DNA of 64,000 nt from Heterohyrax brucei (Eukaryota > Chordata > Mammalia > Hyracoidea > Procaviidae), in assembly GCA_028571685.1 (NCBI GenBank), contig CM053143.1, positions 8,795,501 to 8,859,500 on the forward strand. Reading direction: 5' to 3'. This document shows positions 23,131 through 33,125 of this stretch, piece after piece (position 1 is the first letter of the stretch; each line of letters opens with the position of its first letter). The notes beneath the pieces were generated by a model. It was not told the DNA's origin. It saw only the letters and a program-made list of their open reading frames with translations, and made no database searches. Both the position numbers and the translations under genes were made by a program.

Positions 23131-24159
23131 AAGAAAGTTGCATTTACCTTCTTCCCCTCCCACTTCTCCATTCCTCCTACTGGTATAGAAAGGACTTACT
23201 GCCATTTTTGCGATTTTGAAGCCTGATTTCACCCTTGAAGAGCTGTCAGGTACTGTGACGCTAAGTGGGTGGTAGGGGCAGGACTTCTTGGTAGCATGAC
23301 CTGACCACTTTGTTGTTTCAGTCATTTTCATAGCTGAATCTGACTCATGCTGTTTGAACTAAGACTTGTCAGCAACAAAATGACTAAGGTACTTAAAACT
23401 GTAGTGTTCTGATATACAGTAAAAACATCCATGAATAAAAGTAGCACTTACACAACCTTGGCAGTGTGCATTCCCTATCCCTTTTTCTTTTCCTATGGAT
23501 GCTATTGTTGGATATTCTTTCTCTGCAGCGGTTTTTCCTGTTAAATTGTCTCTTTCCTTGATTGTGCTGCAGTTTTCTTATCAGATTCAGACACATCTTC
23601 TCCCTAGCAACCTCCTTTCCTTCAGATTCAGTCCTCCTCTTCATTTTCAGGTTTATTAGTATCATGGAGGCATTGTAAACACTTACTGCCTGTGTCTCCT
23701 TAAGTGCAAGAAACAGTAAACCCTTGGTAATTACAGTGCTAGCTTGGAGAGGAACTTTTGTGATTAAAATGTTTTATCTTCTGTAGTTATCTTGCATTTT
23801 TTTAATGTGGTTGCTGCATGAACTACTGTATTGCAAATAGAGCTGTGGTATTCCTCTAAACATAGCAATAAAAATGTATTTCCTGATGAGTCAGTTCATT
23901 TTAGATAACAAACCAGGCCCTGGGTTATAGTGCATGTAGCAAGGACAGCAGGGTCAGGGAATACAGGGCAAGAGACATCTTGTGTTGGTGATTGCGGCCT
24001 GGTACTCTTCCAGGCAGTGGAGAAACTGTCAGGGGCCCTGGTTCTGGTCAAAGAGTGGAATGTTGCTGCTACAAAGAGAGCAGGCTATAACTTCTTTCTA
24101 TGCCCTGAAGCAGGTCATTCTTCTCAGAGAAATCTGAAGCCCTCTGTTGCTTTTACTGG
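23131..24159. other. Unique non-coding DNA
   Basis: About 1 kb without a gene I can support. Minus-strand open stretches at 23110-23331 and 23393-23665 are low-complexity (lysine/arginine-rich or serine-rich) and show no motif. Confidence 0.5.
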
Positions 24160-24255
24160 GGTCCAGCTATTCCTTGGAAACACTACTGGGCAGTTCTGCT
24201 CTGTCATATAGGGTCGCTATGAGTCAGAATCAACTCAATGATGATAGGTTTTGAG
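24160..24255 (+). mobile_element. AfroSINE 3' half
   Basis: It contains 'ccttggaaacactactgggc', 'ctctgtcatatagggtcgct' and 'atgagtcagaatcaactcaa'. The tRNA-like head is missing, so it is 5' truncated. Confidence 0.8.
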
Positions 24256-24449
24256 TTTTTTGTGTTGATTGTTTTAGCCACACTCCAGCTGCTCTTAAAT
24301 TTTTCTTGCCTTAAGTGTTCTTTCTTTATAGTTGAAATAGAAACAGACTTAAATAGCACTTTAAGCCACAAAATATTTGTCACCTTATTTACCCATCTAA
24401 CCCTCTGCCTTAGTTACCTAGTGCTGCCAAAACAAAAAATACCATAGGT

Positions 24450-24485
24450 AAGCCAAGCCAAGTGCCGTCGAGTCAGATCCGACTG
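24450..24485 (-). mobile_element. SINE/RTE tail micro-insertion
   Basis: A 36-bp block reads on the minus strand as the SINE 3' end followed by 'ggcacttggcttggctt'. No SINE body is present. It is flanked by 'taggt' at 24445-24449 and 24486-24490. It abuts the T-run of an L1 3' end, so the short duplication is only moderate evidence. Confidence 0.65.
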
Positions 24486-26640
24486 TAGGTTTTTTTTTTT
24501 TTATTTTTTCTCATTGTGATTAAGTCAAAGTTTACAATCAAAGTCAAGTTTCCATACAAAACTCTGAGTAACCTCCTCATTGCTTCTTGTGACAGAATGC
24601 TTTTCATTTTCGCTGCTTGTTTCCAGTATCAACTCGACCGATGACTCCTCCTCTCAACTCTCTCCTTTTCCCTCTCAAAAGAAGCAACTAGGGCAGCTTT
24701 ATACATACATTAATCCATAAAGTACACACACCACATCCATCTCTTTGTGTTCCCAAGTCCAGTCCTTTCTTTGACTGAAGTGTTGGCTTCAGTGCTAGTT
24801 TCAGCTGTGGGCTAGCAGCAAGTCTAGGGCCATGTTCTCAGGTGTCACTCTGGGTTGTCGAACCATCACTTCTGGTCTTTTAATAGAGGTCTTGATCTGA
24901 ACACCTCTTTTAATCCTGCTATGTCAGGCACTCTGCATCACGTTCTCTGTCAGGGCTGTCTTTGGAGGTGGCCAGGTACTATCTGGTTCCTCTGATCTCA
25001 TGCTGATGTAGTCTTCCAATCATATGAGTTCTCCTGTCTCCTGGGTTCACTTTTCCTTGTTTTTGATGTTCTCGGTTGTCATCTGTTCCAGGTGGTCTGG
25101 GACCAATTGATGCTTCTCAGATGGCAGCTTGCTGGCTTTTGAGACTCCAGACACCACTCACTAACACAGGATACAGAAGACTTTCTCAGCAAAAGACTAG
25201 TTACGCCAGTTGACCTGAAAATGGGATTCCTGGACCCCTGACTTGCTACTCAGTTCTTTAAAATGTTGGGTTGTATTTAGAAAACCTTTTAGCTTATGGT
25301 GTAGTCAAGTTGTGAGGACCTCCCTTTTACCGTGTGCTGTCAAACTCCTATCCACTATCTACATCTATAGGGTCACTATGAGTCAGAACTGACTGGACCG
25401 CACCTAACAACAACATCTAATCTATGAATAACACTTTTCTTCCCTCCCCACATTTGTAGCCATCAAAGAGTATTTTCTTCTGTGCATAAGTCTTTTCTTA
25501 AGTCCTTATAATAATGGTCTCATACAATATCTGCCCTTTTGCAGCTGACAGATTTCACTCAGCATAATGTCTTCTTGTTGATTCCAGGTTATGAGATGTT
25601 TCCTAAAATCATCATTGTTCTTTGTCATTGTGTAGTGTTCCATTGTGTACATATACCATAGTTTGCTTATCCAGTCATCTGCTGATGGACACCTAGGTTG
25701 ATTCCATCTTTTTGCTACATTGTGGACAGTGCTGCAATCAACTTTTATGTGCATGTATCCGTTCATGCCACCACCTTTATTTCTATAGGATGTATGCTGA
25801 GCAGTGGAATTGCTTACAGCTTTGTAAGAAAGCACCGAATTGTTTTCCTAAGAGGATGTACCGTTTTATGCTCCAGTCTCTCCACAGCCCTTCCAGCATT
25901 TATTATTTTGTGTCTTTTGGACTAGTATTAACCTCATTGGGGTGAGGTGGTATCTCTTGTAGTTTCAATTTGGATTTCTCTAATGGCTAATGATCATGAG
26001 CATTTACTCATGTCTTTCGGCTGCCTGGATGCTTCTTTGGAGAAGTGTATGTCCATATCCTTTGTCCATTGTTTAATTGAGTTATTTGTCTTTTTCTTGT
26101 TGACATTTTTTAGTACCTTGTAGACTGTGCAGATTAGATGCCAATCAGATATGTGGTTGCCACATATTTTTTCCCATTCTATAGGCTATACTTTTACCCT
26201 CTTGATAAAGTCTGGATGAGCATAAGTATTTAATTTTTAGTAATTCCCATTTATCTATTTTATCTTCTGCTGTTTATGCATTGTTACAAGATTTTGTAGT
26301 CTGTTTAAGTCATGTATTAGAACTTCCATTGTTGTCCCTGTGTTTTCTTCCATAATCTTTGTTGTTTTTGATTAGATATTTAGGCCTTTGATCCCCTTTG
26401 AGTTATTTTTTGTGTAAGGTGTGAACTATGAGTCTTGTTTCAGTATTTTGCAGATGAATATCTAATTTTGCTAACACTGTTAAAGACATTGTTTTACCCC
26501 CAGTTCACAGCCTTTGGGCCTGTGTCAAATATCAACTATTCATACATGGATGCTGTTATTTCTGAATTCTCTGCTCTACTCTATTTGTCTGTATATCTGT
26601 TTTTGTACCAGTACCAGGCTGTTTGACTACCAAGGCAGTG
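24486..26640 (-). mobile_element. L1 LINE, 5' truncated (3' UTR and ORF2 C-terminus)
   Basis: It starts with a T-run (poly(A) on the minus strand, 24490-24503), followed by about 900 bp of 3' UTR ('ctgtgggctagcagcaagtc', 'ctgatctcatgctgatgtag') and ORF2 C-terminal coding homology at 25440-26640 ('cactcagcataatgtcttct'). A 112-residue-like frame at 25506-25835 on the minus strand contains 'RCPSADDWISKLWYMYTMEH', the same C-terminal ORF2 block as at 9501-9875. The 5' truncation falls in the RT thumb region. Confidence 0.85.
25368..25412 (+). mobile_element. RTE tail micro-insertion in L1
   Basis: About 45 bp of RTE-type 3' end ('tcactatgagtcagaactga', then 'cacctaacaacaa') sits inside the L1 3' UTR. 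'acatcta' flanks it at 25361-25367 and 25413-25419. Sister L1 sequence at 8620-8645 lacks it. It ends with the AAC-repeat tail typical of RTE rather than the 'cttggc' type. Confidence 0.75.
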
Positions 26641-26644
26641 TAAT

Positions 26645-26961
26645 AGGTTCTGAGTAGTGGGTGGTTTTAAAGGACAGCAAATTACTGTCTCATGGTTTTG
26701 TGCCCAAATCTGAAAATCTACTCCGCAGACAGTCAGTTCTTGTCTGGTGTTACTTGGCTGCTTCTGCACATACTTCACGTGACTTCTGTCTTCCATCTGT
26801 GCTTTTTCTTTTTCTCATCTTTTATAAGGATACAACTCAGAAGAGATTAGGTTTAGGACCCATTCTCGCCTGGTATGATCTCATTAAATAAGAAAACAAA
26901 ACCTCCATTTCCAGATACATTTAAAGGTATAGGGGTGAAGACTTCAATTCAATCCATAACA
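26645..26961 (-). mobile_element. LTR fragment, MaLR-like
   Basis: The right end 'attcaatccataaca' is the reverse of a typical MaLR start (TGTTATGGATTGAAT). The interior has 'ctcatcttttataaggatac', a MaLR landmark. The left end is truncated against the L1. Confidence 0.6.
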
Positions 26962-27166
26962 CCCTTCATTTATCCATCTACTAAGAACTTATCAAATGAT
27001 CTGTAATATACTCAATAAATGTATTAGTCACAGTGAACAAGCTATATGTGAATGAGACTGTAGTTTAGAAGACATGTGAAGTGTTATGCATTGAATTGTA
27101 ACACTTAAAATATATGTTGAAATGCTAACCTTTGTACATATGGATGCAATCCTATCTGGAAATAAA

Positions 27167-27314
27167 CCAAAACCAAACTCAATGCTGCCAAGTCAATTTC
27201 AACCTTTAGTGCCCCTATAGAACTGCCTCAGTACAGTTTCCAAGAGTGCCTGGTGGATCTGAACTGCTGACCTTTTGGTTAGCAGCCATATCACTTAACC
27301 ACAACGCCCCTAGA
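27167..27314 (-). mobile_element. AfroSINE-type SINE inside an LTR
   Basis: In reverse: tail 'accaaaaccaaactcaatgc', then 'cagtttccaagagtgcctgg', B-box-like 'gatctgaactgctgacc', and head 'cacttaaccacaacgcccct'. Full-length with moderate divergence. Confidence 0.85.
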
Positions 27315-27325
27315 ATCCCATTAAT

Positions 27326-27362
27326 GCCAAGTGCCGTCGAGTCGGATCCGACTCATGGCGAC
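27326..27362 (-). mobile_element. SINE tail micro-insertion with 9-bp TSD
   Basis: A 37-bp block reads on the minus strand as a near-perfect SINE 3' end ('gtcgccatgagtcggatccg' onward) ending 'ggcacttggc'. It is flanked by perfect 9-bp repeats 'cccattaat' at 27317-27325 and 27363-27371. There is no poly(A) and no SINE body. It sits a few bases from an older, much more diverged full SINE. Confidence 0.85.
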
Positions 27363-27707
27363 CCCATTAATATAACAAAGAAAATCCTATCAGTGTAGCC
27401 AGTGTCTTAAGCCAATTACTTTTGAGATATCAAAGGAGTAGATTAGGTGAAAAAGCAAGGAATCACAAATGGGGAAAGATAGGTGCTAGGTGAAGTTCTA
27501 CAAGGAAGGAAAAGAAGAATGCCAAAGAAGCAGAGACAAGAAATTTCCCTAGACCTGGCTCCTTGAATTCAGACTTCTAGCCTCCTAAACTGTGACAAAA
27601 TGAATTTCTATTTGTGAAAGCCACTCACTTTTCATATTATTGTATAGCAGCAATAGTAAAATAAGACAAAAAGTGAATGATGCATACATACAAATGACTA
27701 CAGAGTC

Positions 27708-27905
27708 CCTGGGTGGTACAAACAGTTAACATGCTTGGCTGTTAATTGAAAGGTTGAAGGTTCAAGTCTACACAGAGACACCTCAGAAAAAAGGCTTGGT
27801 AATCTACTTGTGAAAAATGAATGATTGAAAACTCTATGGAGCACAGTTCTACTCTGACATACATGGGGTAACTGTAGTCAGAACTGACTTGACAGAAATT
27901 GATTT
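27708..27905 (+). mobile_element. tRNA-derived SINE, long-body form
   Basis: Head 'ccctgggtggtacaaacagt', then 'aggttgaaggttcaagtcta' (B-box-like), the long body 'ggcttggtaatctacttgtg', 'gaaaactctatggagcacag', and end 'cagaactgacttgacagaaa'. It differs from the common short form by the extra 'gatctactt' segment. Confidence 0.8.
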
Positions 27906-28615
27906 ATAAATAACTATAATGAATTAAGAAAGCAATGAGTTCCACCTAAGTGGTATGGGTAGTGCTATGTCAGGTCAGAAGGGTGGTCCTCAAACTTTTT
28001 GATTGTGCAGTCTATTATTAAAAAATTCAAGAACCTTTTTACAATATGTAATGGGACCTTGAAATATCTACTATATGAATGATATATAAACATATGCAAT
28101 ATACATTAAATCATACACAAAAAGAAAGTTCAAAGGGTGCTACAGAGATGGAATAACCAGTATTTTGGAAGTAATTATATTTTTAATGGTAAAAATTCCC
28201 TCTTGCTCTTATAAATAGATTATTAATAACCTTTTTAATGATAGTAGTGTGATTTATATGTCAGATTTGGTTCAATAGTCATTGTTCCCATCTAATGTGA
28301 CTGATGGAAAGCTCAGATTAAGAGAGGAGGGGATGTCATCCCTGTTGCTTAAATCTTGTTTGCATGTATTTACATTATTGTGATCATTGTTAATTTGTAG
28401 ATTCTTTGTGGAAAAATATTAACCTTGTTGTGTTAGTTAAATTAAAAGCTAGATAAACTATTCAAATATCCACATAAGCTGCAGTTTGTTACAACACAGC
28501 AAAAATTAACAGGTAGATTAGGTATCATGGAAGGTGCCTCCATACTTCAGAATTCATCACATTGAAAGGCTACTTTCTACAGCATCCATGTCTGATTCAT
28601 GGGCAAAGTAGGGTT
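27906..28615. other. Unique non-coding DNA
   Basis: I see no gene. A stretch near 27990-28040 ('ggtcctcaaactttttgatt') weakly resembles the start of hAT-type MER elements, but I cannot confirm it. Confidence 0.4.
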
Positions 28616-28905
28616 CAGTTGATAAACAGTACATTAAGTATTGTTGTCATCCTTAGGCCATCGTATTTCCCCAATTCTTAGGGAATCTCTGAACAAAGGG
28701 ATCAGACCATTGTGATTACCGGACATTTTATGCTATTCCATCTTAGCTCAGATATTGCTGAAACCTATCCAGCATCATGGTAACATGCAAGCCGCAACTG
28801 ACAGATGAATGCTAATTGCACATAAAGTTTCTCAGTCGGGAATCAAGCTGGGATCTTCTAAATGAAGACAAAAATTCTATCACTGAGCCTTCACTGCTCT
28901 CATAT
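28616..28905 (-). mobile_element. tRNA(Gly)-headed SINE
   Basis: On the minus strand the element begins with a tRNA-Gly-like head: 'ggctcagtgatagaattttt' as A box region and 'agcttgattcccgac' as B box region. A body follows ('catctgtcagttgcggcttg', 'catgatgctggataggtttc') that resembles the RTE 5' UTR-like block at 49132-49240. The cloverleaf is too degraded to be a working tRNA gene. Confidence 0.65.
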
Positions 28906-29345
28906 TACATACCAGTAACTCTAATTTAGTTCTTATTTTTTAAAATAACTATAAATAGATGTTCAAGTATTTTCATTCCAAAGTACAGTGAATCTTCTTT
29001 TATTTTTTCTGCTTCTTGGGTATGTGTATACTAGCTTGGAGACCTCTGGGTAAGAGAATAGAAAGTCCCTCATATCCCGACACAGAAAAATTCACATAGG
29101 AACTTAACAATGAAAGGTGGGTAGACACTGGAGGAGACTGAACTGCCAGGAGAGAGGGAATGGCAATGTAGATCATCATGGAAACACAGGAGAATATGGT
29201 ATGCTTGGGAAATAATGAAAAGTCCATCATACCGAACCACTGAGATAGGGATTATGGGGTAATTTTAGCCAGGTCATGAAAGACAGTAATACCAGGTTAA
29301 GAGTCTGGAGATTTATTCTCTTATTCAGTAGGCATTAGGAGGATG
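28906..29345. other. Unique non-coding DNA
   Basis: I see no gene or recognised repeat. The 76-codon minus-strand open stretch at 29000-29230 has no motif I recognise. Confidence 0.45.
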
Positions 29346-29349
29346 ATTC

Positions 29350-29835
29350 AAGCTGTATATACACACACACATAGTATATGTGTATATATATACATGCATA
29401 CATATATTTATATTATATAATATACCTATAAACAAATCCTGGTGGCATAGTGGGTTAGGCATTAAGTATGCAGTTCAGATCTGCCAGGAGCTCCTTGGAA
29501 ACTCTATGGGGTAGTTCTATGATCGCTATGAGTTGTACCTGACCCCATGGTAGTGGATTTATACCTATACATTATACTATTTATACCTCTATATCTATAT
29601 CTATATAGTATACATTTATCTATTATAATGTATCTATTTTATATATATACACACATACACACATAATTCATATAGGTGCTTTGACAGAATATAAATGTAT
29701 CTATTATACCATATATGTACACACACATATAATTCATATAGGTTCTTTGGCAGAATGTGTACCTGTTTTATGTATATATATAACACAATACATATATGTT
29801 ATATAATATACATATATGCATGGGCTGGCTTGGCA
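29350..29835. repeat. AT/CA-rich simple repeat cluster
   Basis: Interrupted (TA)n and (CA)n tracts surround the SINE at 29432-29565. Two segments (29660-29700 and 29715-29755) are near-duplicates sharing 'acataattcatataggt', so the tract partly grew by local duplication. Confidence 0.75.
29432..29565 (+). mobile_element. AfroSINE-type SINE
   Basis: It carries 'aaatcctggtggcatagtgg', a shortened head, 'ccttggaaactctatggggt' and end 'atgagttgtacctgacccca'. It is embedded in AT-rich simple repeats. Confidence 0.8.
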
Positions 29836-31157
29836 TATCATATATGTCTGTGGATATGCATACAATTTATATAGGTGCTCTGGGAAGCTATGTATCTATT
29901 GTATATACGTATATGCCTTGTTTCTCTGGATCTCACAAATTTTTGCCTTTGACGAGTGTAGTCTTACTACTTTTCTATTTCCTTTTAGTGGAAAGTGTTT
30001 CAATTTTCCTCTCTGATAGGTTTTCGCCTTATATAGGTTCCACCTTTTCATGTTTTACTATTTATGTCACCTTCTCAAAGCTTGATGAAAAAAGTTTAAC
30101 ATTTTGTATATTATGTATATTATATGTATCACATATATTCTTACATATATTTATACCTTCTTTGGCATGGGAGGTATTTAATTATAGGAAGCCAAACTTT
30201 TTTTTTTTCAACATCACTCTCTCCTTTATCTCTAAGAAAGTAGCTTTTCCATGGTCTGTGTTCCTTCTGTACACTGCTTGTTACTGAAAATAGTAGTCTA
30301 GCAATAGTTAAATTGTTTGTAACATGGCCAGTGAATGGTTTGTCACATGTAATGAAAGCTGAGTATAAATGGAGGCAAAATTGAGAACTGTTTAGGTAAT
30401 ATAGAATGTGCCTCTGTTTGCATAGTTTTTAGCCTGTGTAGCTAGGAGAGTAGGAACGTCAATCAAGAGAAATGGAGATTCCTGGAGAAGAATTAGATAC
30501 GAAGCGATCATTAATGATGCAGCATGAAATGTAGTTAAAGATGCCCCAAAGAAAACTACTGATATAGGTATGGAAAACAAGGCAGGAAATAATTGAGTTA
30601 CAGCAGATGTTTAAAGGAATTAATGAGATTAAAGAGAATAATTGGTTGGAAGGAGATGAGGATCAAAGACAAGTTTGGGGAAACATGTCCTGACACTTAA
30701 GTCAGAGAGCTTCAGTTAGATCCTAAGGAATCGACTCTTAGCCTATTAATTCAATTCCCAGTGCTTTTAGTGAGTGTAGCAACTTCATAGCTTTTTTTTG
30801 CCCCTTTCTATCAGTTAAATGAAATGAATATGAATTCAGAAAGCAGATTTTGGTAAACTTACGGAGCTACTTAAAAACAAACAAATACCGCTTTATACTA
30901 AGAGAGCTTAAGAAGCAAAACAGTCCAGAAGAGTTAAGCACACTTTTAGAAAATAAACATAACAAAAGATGGAAAAAGATAGCAGTTCCTGACATATTGG
31001 CAACAATATTATACTTAATGGAGGAAGAAAGAAACAAGTATGCATTTCTTTAAGTAAAAAGTGAGCAATCTTTATAACTTTTTTAAAACACACAAATGAA
31101 CAAACCACCACGTACTAATTACTGAGTACTCCTGAAGAAAAAAATCTTGTTAAGCTC
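29836..31157. other. Unique non-coding DNA
   Basis: A 163-codon open stretch at 29796-30287 begins in the simple repeat and is rich in F, L, S, Y and I, as AT-rich DNA gives by chance. It has no motif and I do not call it a gene. No other structure was recognised. Confidence 0.5.
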
Positions 31158-31678
31158 TGTTTAGTCAGCAAATGCTGCTCTAACAGAAATACCACAGAGT
31201 GGATGGCTTTAACAAAGGAAGGTTTATTCTTACACAGTCAGTAGGCTACAAGTCCAAATTCAGGATTTCTGCGCCAGGGAAGAAGGATCTCCCCCTTGTT
31301 GGCTCTGGAGGGAAACCCGGTATTGCATCAGTCTTTGTCCAGGGAGTATATTGGCTCAGGAACCTTGGCTCTGAAAGATGTTCTCTTCTCCTGGTGCTGC
31401 TTGCTTAACAGTGTGAGTTTCCCAATTCTCTGCTTGCTTCCCTTTCCTTTTATCTCTTGTAGGAGGAAAGGATCCAGAATGGGGCAAGCCATACTCCAGG
31501 GAAACTCCCTTTACAGTGGAGCAGGGAGGTGATCCTATGAAAGGGTTTACAGTCCAACTCTAATCCTTTAACATATAGCATAACAAAATCACAAAATGGA
31601 AATCACAAAATACTGGAAATCATGGTTCAGGCACATGGCTACACATAGTTTTAGAGAGATACAGTTCAATCCATGACA
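31158..31678 (-). mobile_element. Solo LTR, MaLR-like (best preserved)
   Basis: On the minus strand it starts 'tgtcatggattgaactgtat' and ends 'gctgactaaaca', giving TG...CA ends and 521 bp. It aligns along its length with 1718-2212 on the other strand ('gacttgtagcctactg', 'agagataaaa'). Flanking pentamers 'agctc' (left) and 'gactc' (right) could be a decayed 5-bp duplication. Confidence 0.8.
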
Positions 31679-31779
31679 GACTCCTTTGACAGGACCATAA
31701 TAGGAAGATTTAGAATTAGTGGTACATCTACTTTTATTAAATAACTTAGTATTTATTTTTAATATATGTTAGTAGGGAG

Positions 31780-31945
31780 CCCTGGAAACCCTGGTGGCAT
31801 AGTAGGTTAAGAGCTATATCTGCTAACCAAAAGGTCAGCAATTTAAATGCAACAGGCGCTCCTTGGAAACTCTATAGGACAGTTCTACTCTGCCTTATAA
31901 GATCATTATGAGTCTGACCCAACTTGACGGCAGTGGGTTTTGGGT
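31780..31945 (+). mobile_element. AfroSINE-type SINE
   Basis: It carries 'gaaaccctggtggcatagta', 'aggtcagcaatttaaatgc', 'ccttggaaactctataggac' and end 'tgacccaacttgacggcagt'. It is followed after a few bases by a second SINE in the same orientation. Confidence 0.85.
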
Positions 31946-31956
31946 GAGTTAGTAGG

Positions 31957-32112
31957 GAATCCTGTTGCTGATGCAGCAGTTAAGAACTTGTCTGCTAAAA
32001 CAGTAGATTAGCAGTTGGAATCCACCAGACATTTGTTGGAAATTCTGTGGGGCAGTTCTCTTTGCTACAGGGTTGCTATGAGTTGGAATCTACTAAAAGG
32101 CAACTTTTAAAA
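31957..32112 (+). mobile_element. AfroSINE-type SINE, variant head
   Basis: It carries 'gggaatcctgttgctgatgc', 'agttaagaacttgtctgcta', 'attctgtggggcagttctct' and end 'gagttggaatctactaaaag'. The head differs from the typical form. Confidence 0.75.
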
Positions 32113-32345
32113 AATATTTAGTATATATTTCTCTACACATAAAGTACTACATGTAACATACAAAATGTACTATATTACATATAACATAAAATATATTTCA
32201 TATACCATCGACTCGACGGCACTTGGCACTTGGCATATAAAATATATTTCACATATCACATAAAATATACTATATTGCATATAATATATGAAGTATATTA
32301 TATTAGATATATTAAATATATATTTCATGCAATATATAATATAGT
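32113..32345. repeat. AT-rich simple repeat
   Basis: Degenerate 'acataaaatata'-type units repeat through this interval, probably grown from the tail of the preceding SINE. A tail micro-insertion interrupts it at 32205-32233. Confidence 0.7.
32205..32233 (+). mobile_element. SINE tail micro-insertion
   Basis: 29 bp containing 'atcgactcgacggcacttgg', then a second 'cacttgg'. It is flanked by 'catata' at 32199-32204 and 32234-32239, but the surrounding AT repeat makes that duplication weak on its own. The terminal doubling of 'cacttgg' suggests a short tandem tail. Confidence 0.65.
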
Positions 32346-32955
32346 GTGTATTTCTATAGACAACACATTGCCAGTGTATTGTGACAAATTGCAGCTTATG
32401 CAGATTTTGAATAACTTAATTTTTAATTGAATTCACTCTCATAACATGCTTAATACTTTCTTTTTACAAAGAAGATACAAACTATCTGCAAACAAGAATT
32501 CAATGACAGGGATGTCATACTAAGTTATATTCCAAAGGAAGCACTCATTTGGCCTGTTAGGGAATCAGAATATGACCATCGCGTGGGTTCACTTGGCAGA
32601 TGGTCAAACTCAGAGTATTGTGCTGAAAATAAGTAGTGCAGTATGGAGGAGGGGTGGTTCAGAAAATTGAAAAAGAAAAAGGTAGCCTGGAAAAAAAAAG
32701 AAGCTGCATACTTGGTAAGTTTCTTGCTAATATTGAAGGAGACCTCAGAGATTAGGAGCAGAATTAATAATGTTGGTTCCTTATTTATATAGACAAATGA
32801 TGAGAGATTCCCAGAAGGTTCAGTTACAAGTGTGGGAATCCTTGCTCTGTAATATTCCTTAGTCTGGGTGCTGAATATTTTAGGCTTCGTTATCAAGGGA
32901 TGAACTGAGAAGAAGGTAGCTCTTTAAGGAGTGGGTGGCACCATATTGAGAGGCA
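32346..32955. other. Unique non-coding DNA
   Basis: The minus-strand open stretch of 123 codons at 32525-32896 has no recognised domain and no supporting context. I leave it unassigned. Confidence 0.45.
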
Positions 32956-32957
32956 GA

Positions 32958-33125
32958 CAGAAACCCAAAACAAACCAAAATTGCTGCCATCCAATAGGTT
33001 CCTAGTCATAGTGACCCTGTAGGGCAGAGTAGAAACGCCCCACAGAGTTTCCAAGCAACCACCTAGTGTATTTAAACGGCCAACTTTTTGGTTAGCAGGG
33101 GTAGCACTTAACCACTGTCCCTTCT
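32958..33125 (-). mobile_element. AfroSINE-type SINE
   Basis: In reverse: tail 'cccaaaacaaaccaaaattg', 'cacagagtttccaagcaacc', B-box region and head 'gtagcacttaaccactgtcc'. Confidence 0.85.

Larger units (their letters stand above)
27082..27668 (+). mobile_element. Solo LTR, MaLR-like, interrupted by a SINE and a micro-insertion
   Basis: It starts 'tgttatgcattgaattgtaa' and continues with 'gaaatgctaacctttgtaca', breaks at 27166, and resumes at 27315 and again at 27363. Further landmarks are 'gaattcagacttctagcctc', 'actgtgacaaaatgaatttc' and a decayed end 'gcagcaatagtaaaataaga' plus 'ca'. Removing the two insertions restores an LTR of typical length near 400 bp. Confidence 0.7.

Noticed and set aside
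28836..28905. Possible tRNA-Gly gene on the minus strand
   Set aside because: The arms do not pair well and the sequence continues into a repeat body, so it is a SINE head or pseudogene.
29796..30287. 163-codon plus-strand open reading frame
   Set aside because: It begins in a TA/CA simple repeat, is rich in F/L/S/Y/I as expected from AT-rich DNA, and has no motif or splice context.
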